Assembly (NCBI GenBank): GCA_003427395.1
Contig: BFEA01000004.1
Span: 2,774,862-2,801,446, forward strand
Source: Chara braunii
Lineage: Eukaryota; Streptophyta; Charophyceae; Charales; Characeae
Direction: 5' to 3'
DNA length: 26,585 bases
In this document: positions 1 to 10,033 of the stretch, in pieces
How positions within the stretch are numbered: the first letter of the stretch is position 1
How the letters are laid out: each line of letters opens with the position of its first letter
Made by a program: the position numbers and the translations under genes
Notes under the pieces: generated by a model
The model's input: only the letters and a program-made list of their open reading frames with translations
What the model was told of the DNA's origin: nothing
Database searches by the model: none

Positions 1-163
1 CATTGCAGCTCAGTTGGCCAACCCTGCACAATAGGACGTGCGGTCCAGTGGGCCGTTTTCGCCTGGTGCCAGCATGATGGCCATTGCGGTCCAGTTGGCT
101 GTTTTCGCCTGGTGCCACCATACCCATTGCGGTCCAGTCGCCCAACCCTGCCGAATAGAACCG
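1..163. repeat. ~43-nt minisatellite, four units in an A-B-B-A order
   Basis: Four units each carry a GCRGYYCAGT block. Units 1 (1-38) and 4 (about 125-163) continue with CCAACCCTGC and an AATAG block. Units 2 (39-81) and 3 (82-124) continue with GTTTTCGCCTGGTGCCA. The array probably extends beyond the left edge. The minus-strand open frame across it is a by-product of the repeat and is not annotated as a gene. Confidence 0.75.
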
Positions 164-340
164 CAAGTCGGCGCAAGATGAAATGGAATCTCAAGCACGC
201 ATGGTGAACAAGTTTTGGGACATTGCTTTGATAGTTTGAGGCAACTGATGTCCTAAGAGTGCCTCGCACAGTGCTGATTTAAGGGTCCTGACAATCAGGA
301 ACTGTGTACATTGCATGTGTGTGAAGACGGCGAAGTTCGA

Positions 341-636
341 ACTGCAGGTTACCAGCTGCAGGCTGCAGACTGAAACTGCAGAGTGCAGGCTGGAAAGGGC
401 AGCCTACAGATTGCAGTCTTTAGATTACAGGCTGCACACTGCTAACTGGAGAGGGTGCAAACTGCAAACAGCAAACAACAGATTGGAGGCTGCAGACCGC
501 GAGTTGCAAATTGCTGATTGCAGGCAGCGAACTTCAAACTGCGGAGTATGTATGGGCTGCAGAGTGGAGACGAGCACACTGGTTCGTATATGTCAGGTCT
601 GTCCCACTGCACACTGTAGACTGCGGATTGGAGACC
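341..636. repeat. Decayed heptanucleotide array, consensus YTGCAGA
   Basis: From 341 the sequence can be cut into 7-mers such as CTGCAGG, CTGCAGA, TTGCAGT, CTGCACA and TTGCAGG for about 200 bases. A further patch lies at 608-636 (CTGCACA, CTGTAGA, CTGCGGA, TTGGAGA). Because 3 x 7 = 21, every frame reads as a seven-residue peptide repeat, which explains the 127-residue plus-strand frame with its CRLQTET-like periodicity. That frame is best read as repeat-derived and not as a coiled-coil protein. Confidence 0.75.
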
Positions 637-832
637 AGATGACGTGCACAAAAATGCACACAACAGAGTGGATGGGACACAAACACGCTGCAATGTGATT
701 TCAAAATTTCAATCTGTGTGTCTCACTCCGATTGATCATGCCGATCACAGATTAGTACCCTCCTTGGTTGAATATAAAGTGGGCTTACTGGAGTCATTAC
801 AGCTGTATTCAGGGTTATCGTAATTTCTGGAG

Positions 833-990
833 TTAAACCACCAGTACTTCCTAAAGTCGTGCCCGTTAACGCTACGCGATTTTAGGAAACGTACGGGCCA
901 CTACAGGAGCGCCCAAATTCATCCAACTAGAAACGTTTCTACTCTATTTTTTTCCGCGGCCGATAGCTGGGCCAAGTACTGGTGGTTTAA
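833..990. mobile_element. Inverted-repeat element with 17-bp perfect arms
   Basis: TTAAACCACCAGTACTT at 833-849 is the exact reverse complement of 974-990. A second, inner pair lies at about 850-860 and 877-887 (CCTAAAGTCG against CGATTTTAGG, one mismatch), and a perfect 12-nt palindrome AGAAACGTTTCT lies at 929-940. The outer arms continue weakly outward as CTGN4TTAAACC. The size (158 bp) and lack of coding capacity suit a MITE or fold-back element. No convincing target duplication is seen, so the superfamily is open. Confidence 0.55.
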
Positions 991-1643
991 AGACAGCTTT
1001 AATGCCCCACTTCGGAGGAATACATGGCCGAGACAGTAAACAATGCAGTCTGCCATTCTACACCTTGCTTGCACTGACAACCATTGCAGATTTCTAGGAC
1101 ACCCCATATACAATGTCCTGGTGCCCCACAGCTCGACAGGGGTGTGTGGTAAACAGACTTGAGTGTGGAATTCTTGTTGCAGTTGCCTTGTGGAAATGAT
1201 CGCACTTACTTGTACAGCCACTGTCTGTACAGTGTATCCATGGCAGGCAGAGTGTGCACTGTAAGTATGGAACGACCTGCTGGCTCATTGACAGCCACAA
1301 ATGGTTAACGGGGACCCCTATTTTCAGGCCCTGGAAATTTCATGAAAATGCACTTTTGCCTTGCTGTTTTATATGTTTTTAATTATATTTTTTCCGATTG
1401 TTTTTTGCAGTTAGTTAGTATGGTCTACACTCTACAAATTCGTGGCAAGTTTGATTAAAATGACCCTTTGGTTTTCTTATAAATGGCATGGCAAGTGGTC
1501 TGAAAATTAGGGTCTCCCTCAACCTTCTCTCTTGACAGCAGGATGCCCTTCTTGCAAGGCCTGGCAGCACCAGTGCTGATTCCTGTTCCGCGTGCAAAAT
1601 CTCACAGGAGCTAAATTAAATGTGTGGGCAGGTTTTTCCTCAT
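991..1643. other. No supported feature
   Basis: About 650 bases with several overlapping short minus-strand frames (up to 100 residues) that resemble no family and lack coding-like composition. I see no RNA gene or repeat here. Confidence 0.5.
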
Positions 1644-1672
1644 GAGGGATGCTGAGCCCGGTTTTCGGCACG
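1644..1672. repeat. Dispersed 29-nt hairpin motif, copy 1
   Basis: The block GCTGARCCCGGTTYTCRGC with 5' GAGGGAY matches 23479-23507 at 24 of 29 positions, and all five differences are transitions. It can fold on a GCTGA/TCRGC stem. Copy 2 abuts a (CAT)n tract. Copy 1 is followed about 35 nt later by (TAAA)n. The motif may be the end of a LINE or SINE family that finishes in microsatellite tails. Confidence 0.5.
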
Positions 1673-1705
1673 TGCTGCTCCCCGCAAATGAATTGAAGCC
1701 TGTGT

Positions 1706-1811
1706 TAAATAAATAAAAATAAATAAATAAATAAATAAATAAAAATAAATCAATGTGCTTCTTTCACTGCAAAAAAAAAAAAGGAAAAAAGGAAAAGGAA
1801 AAAGAAAAAGT
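1706..1811. repeat. (TAAA)n microsatellite followed by an A/G-only tract
   Basis: TAAA units run from 1706 to 1750 with small interruptions. After about 20 bases of mixed sequence, 1771-1811 is almost purely A with GG and G interruptions. This could be a decayed retroposon tail on the plus strand. Confidence 0.8.
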
Positions 1812-2043
1812 GTAGTACTGTGCTGAGAAGAATGTATTGATAGGAAAGCCTTTGATGCTCTCACAAATTTACAGGTGTCACTGATTAGCTGGTGATTGGA
1901 TTGACCAACACTGTGTTCATGGTCTAGCACTGTCACCATGGCAAATGATGGCATGAGGGCAGTGACGACTCGAAGGAGGGGATAGAGAACACAAGTATGG
2001 AAGGGAAGTTGCTCTTTTCTTTCTTTTTCTCTTTCTTTAAACT

Positions 2044-2244
2044 GCCACTACCTTTCACACACATTGGCTGTGGGCAAGCCCCCACGAGGCCCCATGACTT
2101 TCGGAGGCCGGCAATGCGAAAACGGCCGCCGATAAAATATATCAACAGCGGCTAATGTTGGGCCCTGCCTCCGAAGGCCCCCAAAGGGTGCAGTATACGT
2201 CATATTCCACAAAAAAATGGGACACCATTGTGAAAGGTAGTGGC
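2044..2244. mobile_element. 201-bp fold-back MITE
   Basis: GCCACTACCTTTCACA at 2044-2059 is the perfect reverse complement of 2229-2244. Inside, TTCGGAGGC at 2100-2108 pairs with GCCTCCGAA at 2167-2175 in nested order, so both strands can fold into one long hairpin. The outer arms extend about 10 bp further with mainly transition differences (TTTAAACT against CTTAAGCC), giving a TIR of perhaps 26 bp. There is no coding capacity. No clean target duplication was found. Confidence 0.6.
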
Positions 2245-2373
2245 GGCTTAAGAAGGTTGACGGCTGTGACGTTCGCCACACAGGTAAATTCCTTAGTTAC
2301 ATCTGGTTGCGACTGGATTCGACCTTGGGCCTGCGTAAAATACTGAGCTAGCCTAGGCCAGCGGGCACAAGCA

Positions 2374-2421
2374 AAGGGAAGTTGTAAGGGAAGTTATAAG
2401 GGAAGTTATTAGGGAAGTTAT
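2374..2421. repeat. 12-nt tandem repeat, four units
   Basis: AAGGGAAGTTGT, AAGGGAAGTTAT, AAGGGAAGTTAT and TAGGGAAGTTAT follow each other without gaps. Confidence 0.9.
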
Positions 2422-2517
2422 TTTGCTCATATCATACCACTCTCAGCCTCCAGATTGTTATCTGCAGTTTCTGGGATCTGTGCAGTGTGTAGACAAGGCT
2501 GATCAGTACCTTAGTAT

Positions 2518-2649
2518 GCTTTTTTCTTTTTTCTTTTCTTTCCTTTTTCTTGAAATTTTCTTTTCTTTTCACTGTACATGCAGGAGTTGAACTTTTTTTC
2601 TTTTTTTCTTTTTTCTTTTTTCTTTTCTTTTCTTTTTCTTGAAATTTTC
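2518..2649. repeat. Polypyrimidine tract with an internal duplication
   Basis: Nearly pure C/T sequence contains the 18-mer CTTTTTCTTGAAATTTTC at both 2543-2560 and 2632-2649, so part of the tract was duplicated at a spacing of 89. The Lys/Glu-rich minus-strand frame over it is low-complexity. Confidence 0.8.
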
Positions 2650-3177
2650 GACATTCTGTCATTTGCAATGTGCTGTTACTCTCTGTTAACATTCTGTAAA
2701 TATATGTGATGAACCACAGCAGACTGCTTTCAGTCTGTCTGCAATCTGTCTGCTGCCTAAGTTTCTGCTGTCTGCTTAGAATGTGTTGACCGCAGAATGA
2801 TCACATAGTGCCATAATTTGGACTCGGAGGAGAGAAGGTACGACTCACTGCTGACCTTGGCGATTAATTTTAAGATTTCAATGTTCGAGTGATATGGCAC
2901 ATCATATGGTAGCTTTCTTCATTGTAGGCAGAATCTGTCAAAATGCATCTTGCCGAATTTCATAAAAGCTTTGCCGTTAAAAAAAAAAAAAAAAACAGCA
3001 AAAGTTTCTCGAGAAGTCTGAGGATGGTGTGCCCAGTCCAGTTGCGTATCACCAGCAAGCATAGACCAGATGTAGAGATAAGGGGAGCAAGAGGGAAGCG
3101 TCACTTAGCCCTTGAGGCAAGCATAGGCAGAATCTGCAGTGTGTCCATCAGACCCCCGATGCCCTAGTAGACGCGTT
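2650..3177. other. No supported gene; contains a 17-A run
   Basis: This holds an A-run at 2979-2995 and a short patch of CTGTCTGC-like repeats near 2725-2775. It could be relics of retroposon tails. No protein or RNA gene is recognisable. Confidence 0.5.
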
Positions 3178-3204
3178 GNGGGGGGNGGGGNGGGGGGGGG
3201 GGGG
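3178..3204. repeat. G homopolymer with ambiguous bases
   Basis: A run of G is broken by three N calls. Both the length and the Ns probably reflect sequencing trouble. Confidence 0.85.
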
Positions 3205-3334
3205 CAGCTTCGTGGCGTGTACCTGCCTTACCTCACCCGGGGCTTGCAAGGTGGCCGGGAAACCTCTGTTCAGTACGCAGTCACACACTAGGCTATGCAT
3301 GTCCTGGGGGGCCAGTCTGGGCCACAGGGCTGTG

Positions 3335-3369
3335 CCTCCAGCCTCCAGCCTCCAGCCTCCAGACTCCAG
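3335..3369. repeat. CCTCCAG heptanucleotide tandem repeat, five units
   Basis: Four perfect CCTCCAG units are followed by one ACTCCAG unit. The period is the same as the array at 341-636 but the unit differs. Confidence 0.9.
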
Positions 3370-4029
3370 GCCTCCCACGCTCACCATCCTTCATCACTCG
3401 TGGTTCAAATTATTGCCTATTTCAGTTCACCTCTTATACTACTTCATATACCTCCCTAACTCGACACTTTAACGGCTTATATCGCCAACTTGGCTCCAAG
3501 CTGCTAACCTATATCTTTTTGTGCTACCTTCCCGTACCTGCACTATATCTGTTAGTACCCTCCTGTATCTGCACTCTGATTTCTCACCTCCTTCACTGTG
3601 TCCAAGTAGCAACATGACCCCCATTTTCACTTGCTCATACTAGTCCTCTTCCAACTGACAGTGTCCCCTTTTTGATTCATGACAAGTGAGCACTGTTGAC
3701 CCCGTATTTCAGTGATGAGCGATTCTGCCAATCTCACAGGTTTTCTCTTCATCCTCCATCTACTCCAGTATCCCCCCCCCTCTCTCTCATACCTCGTTGG
3801 GGTGGCCCTCTCCTCATCAGATTCTCATCCCTGTCCTCTACATCGTACATGCATTGGGCCTGTACTCTCTATATCTACCACTAACTAATGTACAAGGTGA
3901 CGTGGACCCGACTCGTCCACATCATCCGACATCATGGTCTTTTGCAAAGTCTGGCCAAAAACGTTTCTGCCCGGTGCAGGGTCCTTCTTGACCAGCCTTG
4001 GGTAGGCTGTCATCATTACCTGCTTCCGT
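3370..4029. other. No independent feature; probably LINE 3' flank
   Basis: This C/T-rich stretch lies downstream (minus sense) of the LINE ORF2 remnant and may include its 3' untranslated region. No tail or end could be placed. Confidence 0.35.
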
Positions 4030-4824
4030 CTACCACCAGTGGTTAATGGGGTTCGATAATCTAACCAGAAGGGGTACTTGTAGATTCTTCAATGCTCTGT
4101 TTGTAACGACAGGCATGGTGACCTCCTTGCCCTGTCGGGCCCTCTCATTTTGGAACATCCATATAATATGGACCATATTCCATAGAGGACTGCTCCCCTG
4201 ACCACTCCTTCAGCAAAGAGCCGGTCTTTGTCCACCCGGTTTACAGTCATTACTGCTCCTTGCAGGATTGCCATGTTGTCTTCTTCAGTGACCAATGACC
4301 ATCCACGGGGAGGGCTCTCTCATCTCATCCGACCACCATTTCCAAAAATTCAAAATCGCTGGGAAACGCACAAAAACCTATGGAATAGTTTCCACTTGAC
4401 CGCATCCGAGGGCGGAGCAGTGCTCCTCTGTATGCCGACTCTTAGCAGCCAACCACTGTGCCGTCGGGACTGCACGATGGTCAATCAGCCATAGCAGCCC
4501 CGCCCGCTTCTGGTCCGGCAGGGACTTCAATATCGCACATTGCTCTCTCCACCTTCGGTACGTCCATCTGGCCATCCATGCCGGGGGGAGCCAGTCCCTT
4601 TTGGCCCACCGGTATCGCAGCCCCGTAGCTATGTCCACTTTAGGAAGTAGTGAATGATAGATGACTTTAGTAGTGAGCTGCTGTGATGGGACGTTCTTCT
4701 TGTTATGGTTCTGGGGAGGAAGGTACCACTCCTGTGGGTCGATTAACAGTTTGCGTCTTGTCCTGCTGATGCAGAAGGGGAGGAACTCCTCATCACCTAG
4801 TTTGCCACCGGCGAGGTTATCCAC
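4030..4824 (-). pseudogene. LINE (non-LTR retrotransposon) ORF2 C-terminal fragment
   Basis: The frame at 4824-4378 reads as the region after a LINE reverse transcriptase: a Trp/Arg-rich stretch (WTYRRWREQCAIL), a helix ending GLLWLIDHRAVPTAQWL, then HCSALGCGQVETI. The last part resembles the Cys-rich 'C..CG..ET..H' finger (zf-RVT type) of plant-like LINEs. A TAG follows ETIP where the family has its His. The same frame then continues with ILNFWKWW-like residues to a TGA at 4286-4288. Shifted frames carry on (AVLYGIWSILYG; VPLLVRLSNPINHWW) to a stop at 4030-4032. No upstream RT or endonuclease is visible. The copy is truncated and dead. The LINE call is fairly secure; the clade is not. Confidence 0.65.
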
Positions 4825-6510
4825 CCTTACATACTAGGTTTCCACCTTTTCTCTTTTGTCTTTTGAGTTTTTTCCACCTCTGTAATGTGACCTTTGATCG
4901 TGTTTTGATGCCTGTACTCAATTATAACTGGGGAATGGGGATCCTCATGCAGCGGACCCAATTAGATACCAGGTGTGTGGACCCTCTTTTGTCGAACCTC
5001 TAAGATTTTCCGCTCCGGAGTGAATCAACTGGTACTTGGTACCATGGATCCTATTTCATCCAACCTATGAACGGTCCTATTTTGTCTAACCTATGACTGG
5101 TTGATCCCGAACGAATTCAACTGGTTGTTGCTAGCCCGGTACTGTGACATTGAAAATGTTTTTTCCCTTGGACTCTGCAAATAGTACCAAATCCTGGCAC
5201 GAGTTCCGGTGAAAGTTTTCTGGCACTGTTAGTAAAAAAATGGTTAAACTCACCTAAGTGCAAGGAATATGAGTGTGAACGATATACAGAAAACCAAGTT
5301 GCGAAATCACACAGATGTCCAGATAGCCATGTCCAAGCAGAGAGTACAAAATGCACTGAGAAACCATCCATATAGAGCAATACAATGAAGTAATGAGCCA
5401 ATGTTCAAGCCCGTAGGCCACACCACCACGGTATCCAAAGTTGCTCCTCTCCGTCTGGCGCCCAGTGCCCAGCCTACTCTACCAGACTATCCTACCTACA
5501 GCTGGTTCACGCAACAGGCTCACTTCGACTCCCGAAGACCAATGCACATGACTGTCAACACCAAAGCTGACCTCTCTTCATGTACCAGGTACGTATCTAG
5601 TCACCCTCAGTCAGACCTTGATTACCCCACACTCGCCTCCTTCCCTGAACACCACCCGATCGCCCGCGTTGCCCCCCTGGCGCCCAGCAGCCCGGATATG
5701 GCTGCCTGCACCCCGCTGTGCTGCTCCACTTCACTGTGCTGCTCCACTTCACCGCTATGCGCCCCGTCAGCGCCCTTGGCCGCAGCGCAGCATCAAGCGA
5801 TAGCGCAGCAGCACTTCCGCATTGCCTGCACTGGCCAGAATGCCTGGCCTGGGCTGCCTCACTTCTTTTATGGAAGTGGCAGCCTCCTGGATGCTGCGTG
5901 TGGCCTGGCTGGAAGCTTCCAGTAGCTTCCGGTTGGGCCTCAGACCCTGCACCCAGGCCCAAGGGCACGGCCTGAGTCTCCGGACTTGGGCTGTTTGCTG
6001 CATCTGTGCAGGGCTCCCAGGTAGGTGCGGCGGCAGTACTCCTTTTCCAAACGCCGATGGCCTGCTTCCCAATGTATCGGCCCTGCTTTGTGTGTATGTG
6101 CCCAGGCGCAACTGGCAAGGCCTGGGCCAACTGTACGACGCAGCTTAGTGAGGCTCACGCGTCTACACAACCAACTGGCATGCTGCGAGAGCCTGAATAC
6201 CCACATATGGAAATGTCGAAATTTGGCCTTTGACGAATATTCAGGCCCGCCTTCACTTAGGGCGCGCACTCGGCCTGCTGGGCCTTAGCCCAGAACATGT
6301 GATGTCTGATAGGGCCCTTTGAGGCTCGTTCCTCACATAAGGTTCCATAGTCTAAGAGATTTGTGGTGTGGCGAAGCTGTTTTCATCACGGCAAAACAAT
6401 TGCATCTGGGTTTGGGAGTTTCCATCATTCTGTGCATTCACACCAACTGGGTATATCATTGTTTTATTGATAATCAGATACAGTAACTAGAGAGTGAGGA
6501 GTTGAGGAAC
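4825..6510. other. No supported gene; one perfect 18-nt tandem duplication
   Basis: Many overlapping frames on both strands (up to 177 residues at 5597-6130 minus and 174 at 5401-5925 plus) contradict each other and match no family I recognise. They follow from GC-rich sequence with few stops. The only clear structure is TGTGCTGCTCCACTTCAC at 5717-5734, repeated at 5735-5752. Confidence 0.5.
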
Positions 6511-6590
6511 TTGCGATTAGCTCAGTGGGTAGATCACCGGTTGGAAATGCGCATTGTGGTTCAAGGTTGTGGGCTCAAAACTCTGCAGCC
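6511..6590 (+). repeat. tRNA-like pol III promoter, candidate SINE head or tRNA pseudogene
   Basis: TTAGCTCAGTGGGTAGA at 6517-6533 is an almost canonical tRNA D-arm and box A. Box B candidates follow at 6558-6568 (GGTTCAAGGTT) or 6572-6582 (GGCTCAAAACT). The D-stem pairs at three of four positions. The anticodon and T stems do not close, so this is not a functional tRNA. A tRNA-derived SINE head is likely. The 3' end of a SINE body could not be placed. Confidence 0.4.
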
Positions 6591-7117
6591 TTGCGCATGT
6601 ACACTGGCGGGCATTGACCGATGCACGACTGTTCACACACCCTCCTTGGGCTGGTCCATTACAGACACTTCCCTTACCACCCAAGGGGTTTAGTCCATTG
6701 TCGCTGTATGCTGGAGTGTAGACTATGACCAGTTTGCTTGACGTTCTTTGTCCATGGGTTGTTCTGATGATTGTGCAGTTGTCTCCTTGTCTAGTGCAGC
6801 GCATAAAACAGACCACCGTCTTCGCCCGAATGGAATGTGTCATTTTCCTACATATGGACTGGCAGCCGTGACAGGTGTGCCAAGTACATACATAATGACA
6901 GTACGTCCTATTCGGGGGAAGACGGTAGTTGCCACTGTAGCTAAGTAGGTTTGAGCTGGGGATCGTATGGAAGAGTCCGAAGAGGTTAAGAACTTAAGGG
7001 TTCAAAATTGGATCACATGGAACAAGAGATATACAGTGTTGGTTGTCTATCATCCTCCTAGTACGTGGTCACGGGTAGCAGCTTGGTCTAACAGAATGGA
7101 CTCTAGGTATAAGTTGT
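6591..7117. other. No supported feature; possibly a SINE body
   Basis: If 6511-6590 is a SINE head, its body would lie here. No tail or target duplication is visible, and the short frames look non-coding. Confidence 0.3.
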
Positions 7118-7260
7118 GGCTGGAGTAGTTACCTTAGTACGGGCTTGTTGGGGTACTGGAACTGGCTCCAGGTATTAGCTATGGATTCAGTTGAGGCTGG
7201 CCTAGCAGTTACCTTAGTACAGACTTGCCAGGGTGCTGGAACGGGCTTTAGGTGCTGGAT
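7118..7260. repeat. ~77-nt direct repeat, two units
   Basis: Units starting at 7118 and 7195 share GGCTGG, then AGTTACCTTAGTAC, then GCTGGAAC/ACTGGAAC and an AGGTRYT block. A weaker partial unit may precede them from about 7045. Confidence 0.65.
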
Positions 7261-9759
7261 TTATCCATGCTTTTTCGATCTCTAACGGGCTTAGGGGGGG
7301 GCGTACCCTTCTGTTTAGTTGGTGGTATGCATGGGATCATCGGCGGACGAGGCCCTCCTACTTCGTAAAACGTGTTGTTTTTCTTTCTGAGGACTTTTTC
7401 GCAATTTCTTTTCGGCGATCCACAAGCACTAGGAATTTTGATCGGCAGTTGGGAATTCCAAAATTTGTGGCCGCGCTTCCCGCCGACGTGTCCTTTCTTG
7501 CAAATAAATGTTCCTAAATTCGCCATTGAAGGCTCTGTGAATTTTCAGTAGGATCTGAATAGACGTAGGATTTTTCCCACGCCCAGTCTCGTGCGTGGAT
7601 ATCATTTTTGAATTTCTCAATCTTGAATTAGTTTTAGAACTAGGATGGGCGGAACATAACTGTTTTTGTTGCTTTTTAATTATGTGTCAGCGCCATGTAT
7701 GCAAGCTTCCCTCGGTTCCTACCATCCCCACGCCATCTTCGCCTCTTTCTTCTTCCCGCCCTCTTTCCTCCATCTGTAACTGTTTTCCATCCCCTTTCCC
7801 TGTACGCTTCTCTCCCGCCCATTTTCGTTCGAATCTTGGTCCTGCTCCGCACTACTCTTCGAGCTCTCCTTCTTCCCGCCTTTAGGAACTCCCTACCGAT
7901 CCCCCCCTCAAATCCTCGGGGTACTCAAATCATCAGGCGACATCGCGTAAGGAGGATACTCCCCTCACATTGTAATCTGATTGGCTGCAAGGAACCCGCG
8001 GGGATCGATATGACTTTCCTTGAACGATTTACCTGAATTCTCCCTTCGCCTCCTCCTACCTCCACCCCGTTGTAGAGCGCATCGGTCCCGCGCAGGGCGG
8101 GACCCTCCCGACCGCGTTACATAGGAAATGGTACTCACAATACTTAAATGGAGTTTTTGCAGCTGCTTCGGCCGAGTGTGCCAGCCATACCTCTCGCAAG
8201 CCCCTACGATAGGACAGGGCCTAGGCGAGGTACAACTTTACCTCCACCTGCGGGAACTGTCACTCCCTTCGATGGGCGTATCCCCGCTGAGCTACCAATC
8301 CGCAATACGAAAACTGATCAGTTGGAATCGCAGGGGTGGGCCAACCGAGGGCATTTCTCATACGCTGTATCATAGTGGGTACACGAGGTCCCACGCCTCT
8401 ATTGGACCCGTACGCGAACCGACGCATTGGGGGGCTGAAGTCCCAAACGCGAGTCGTCGTCGGTCGACTATGACGTATCCCACTCACCATGCGATACACC
8501 ACGTTAAAAACATAAAATTAAGAACATATACAAAACAAAACGATACAAAACAACACGCGTGAGGCGCAATATAAAACCGCGCAGATGCAGAGACTTCTCA
8601 TATCGACTAGCCATGCAAGCTTACGCAAGCAGCTGCAATGATGGCGTACTAGGCAGTACCCATAATCACGTGGTCCTCGATGGTCTCGAGGGTCGCATTC
8701 AACACTCAAGTGCCGACTGACACGCGCCTTGAGGGCTAATCTCTTGACGCTAGACAACCGCCTAGGCGGTTGAGAGCCACACCCTCTTCTGCACCCTGCA
8801 GAGAGTGGGTGATACACAGGTTCATGCGTGTGGTGACAGTCATCTCTCGAGGCCTTGGAGACAAGTTCCATCATCCAGGGCCTGAAGAGAGATTTAGGGG
8901 TTTGACTTTGACGACTGTCACAGACTACAACGTCTAACAAAAATAGTTATAAGAAGCAAAGGGTAAAATGAGATCTCCTTTTTCTCTCAAAGCATAATCC
9001 GCTTAACTTGAACCCTTACGCACGGTCGCAGTAGGCCACGCAGACGCTCAATGCATATATATGTACATATATAAAAATGAGTATTAATATGAACGATCAT
9101 TTCTCACAGTCACAGTGAGACTCATTCCAACCATATATGTATGTAGTCGCAGACAGTCATATCCAGAGTCCGAACGACAAACATACTTGCAATCACATCA
9201 AAAGATTCAACCAAAGGTCCATGCACTACACGTGGTCAACTTCAACCATTCTCTGCGTCACACCCCTCGCTTTAGCAATATAAGCATCACTCTTTGTGCA
9301 ACTCCTCAAAATAAAATACTCAGTATCTTTGTTAAATGACCATTCAATAAAGCCCGAGTGAAAACCCAACAAAAAAAATCAAACCACAAGGCTAAAACCT
9401 TCAGGTTGAGTGACAAAAGTGGATTGGAGTTGAGTCATAAACTGACGAATCGGCAACCGGCCTGTTATCAGTGATAACAGAAGATGATTCTCGTGAGATC
9501 AAGCTGAATCTATTTCAAATCCTGAATCGAAACGATCAAGAGGACATGTAACACATGACAGGTCAATGCCCAAGACTAACTATCAGTGTATGGGGAATAA
9601 ATCTCCATAACACATTCTTACTCAAGATCCTCCTGCTGACTGATTCCAAGTCTATCTCTAAGTCAGTGCCCAAAGAAAGGTAAACTTGTGATTGACTCTC
9701 CCCTATTTAGGGTGGATTGCCAGCATTGCAACTTGTCAAAATATAATTTATCTCCTTTA
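7261..9759. other. About 2.5 kb without a supported gene
   Basis: Plus-strand frames at 7233-7517, 7695-8036 and 8128-8562 and the minus-strand frame at 8518-8940 resemble no known family. Two clean hairpins are visible. At 8084-8104 GGTCCCGC pairs with GCGGGACC around a 5-nt loop. At 9462-9480 CTGTTATCA and TGATAACAG flank a single G. An AATAAA lies near 9346, but no gene end supports it as a polyadenylation signal. Confidence 0.45.
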
Positions 9760-9994
9760 AACTAAGAAAATTTTCGCAGCGCTCCCCGTAGGGAAAGTGC
9801 CTTTTCAAAATTTATATTAACTCTAATACTAGGCTACCACAGTGACCCGGGGTCACTTGCCCGGCCGGGCAAAAAACATAAAAAAAAAATAAATTATTTT
9901 TTATTTTGAATTTGATGAAGAATTTCGATGTGACCCTGAGGCAAAAGTTGTTCAGTTGATTTTTCTGCATAACATAGGTTTTTTCAACTTTTGT

Positions 9995-10033
<39 letters not shown>

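Noticed and set aside
1-163. Possible CRISPR-like array
   Set aside because: The repeats are adjacent, variable and lack unique spacers of constant length. It is a minisatellite in eukaryotic DNA.
5401-6288. Several frames above 100 residues on both strands
   Set aside because: They conflict, show no family motifs, and are expected from a GC-rich stretch with few stop codons.
7925-7950. CUGAUGA on the minus strand as another hammerhead
   Set aside because: No GAAA follows a stem II, and no stem III complement to the upstream GUC was seen. The same applies to the CUGAUGA sites at about 6766 (plus) and 23470 (minus).
9462-9480. Operator-like palindrome whose TATCAGTGATA core equals the tet operator core
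   Set aside because: No repressor or bacterial context is present. In a large eukaryotic window a match of this size is best taken as chance.
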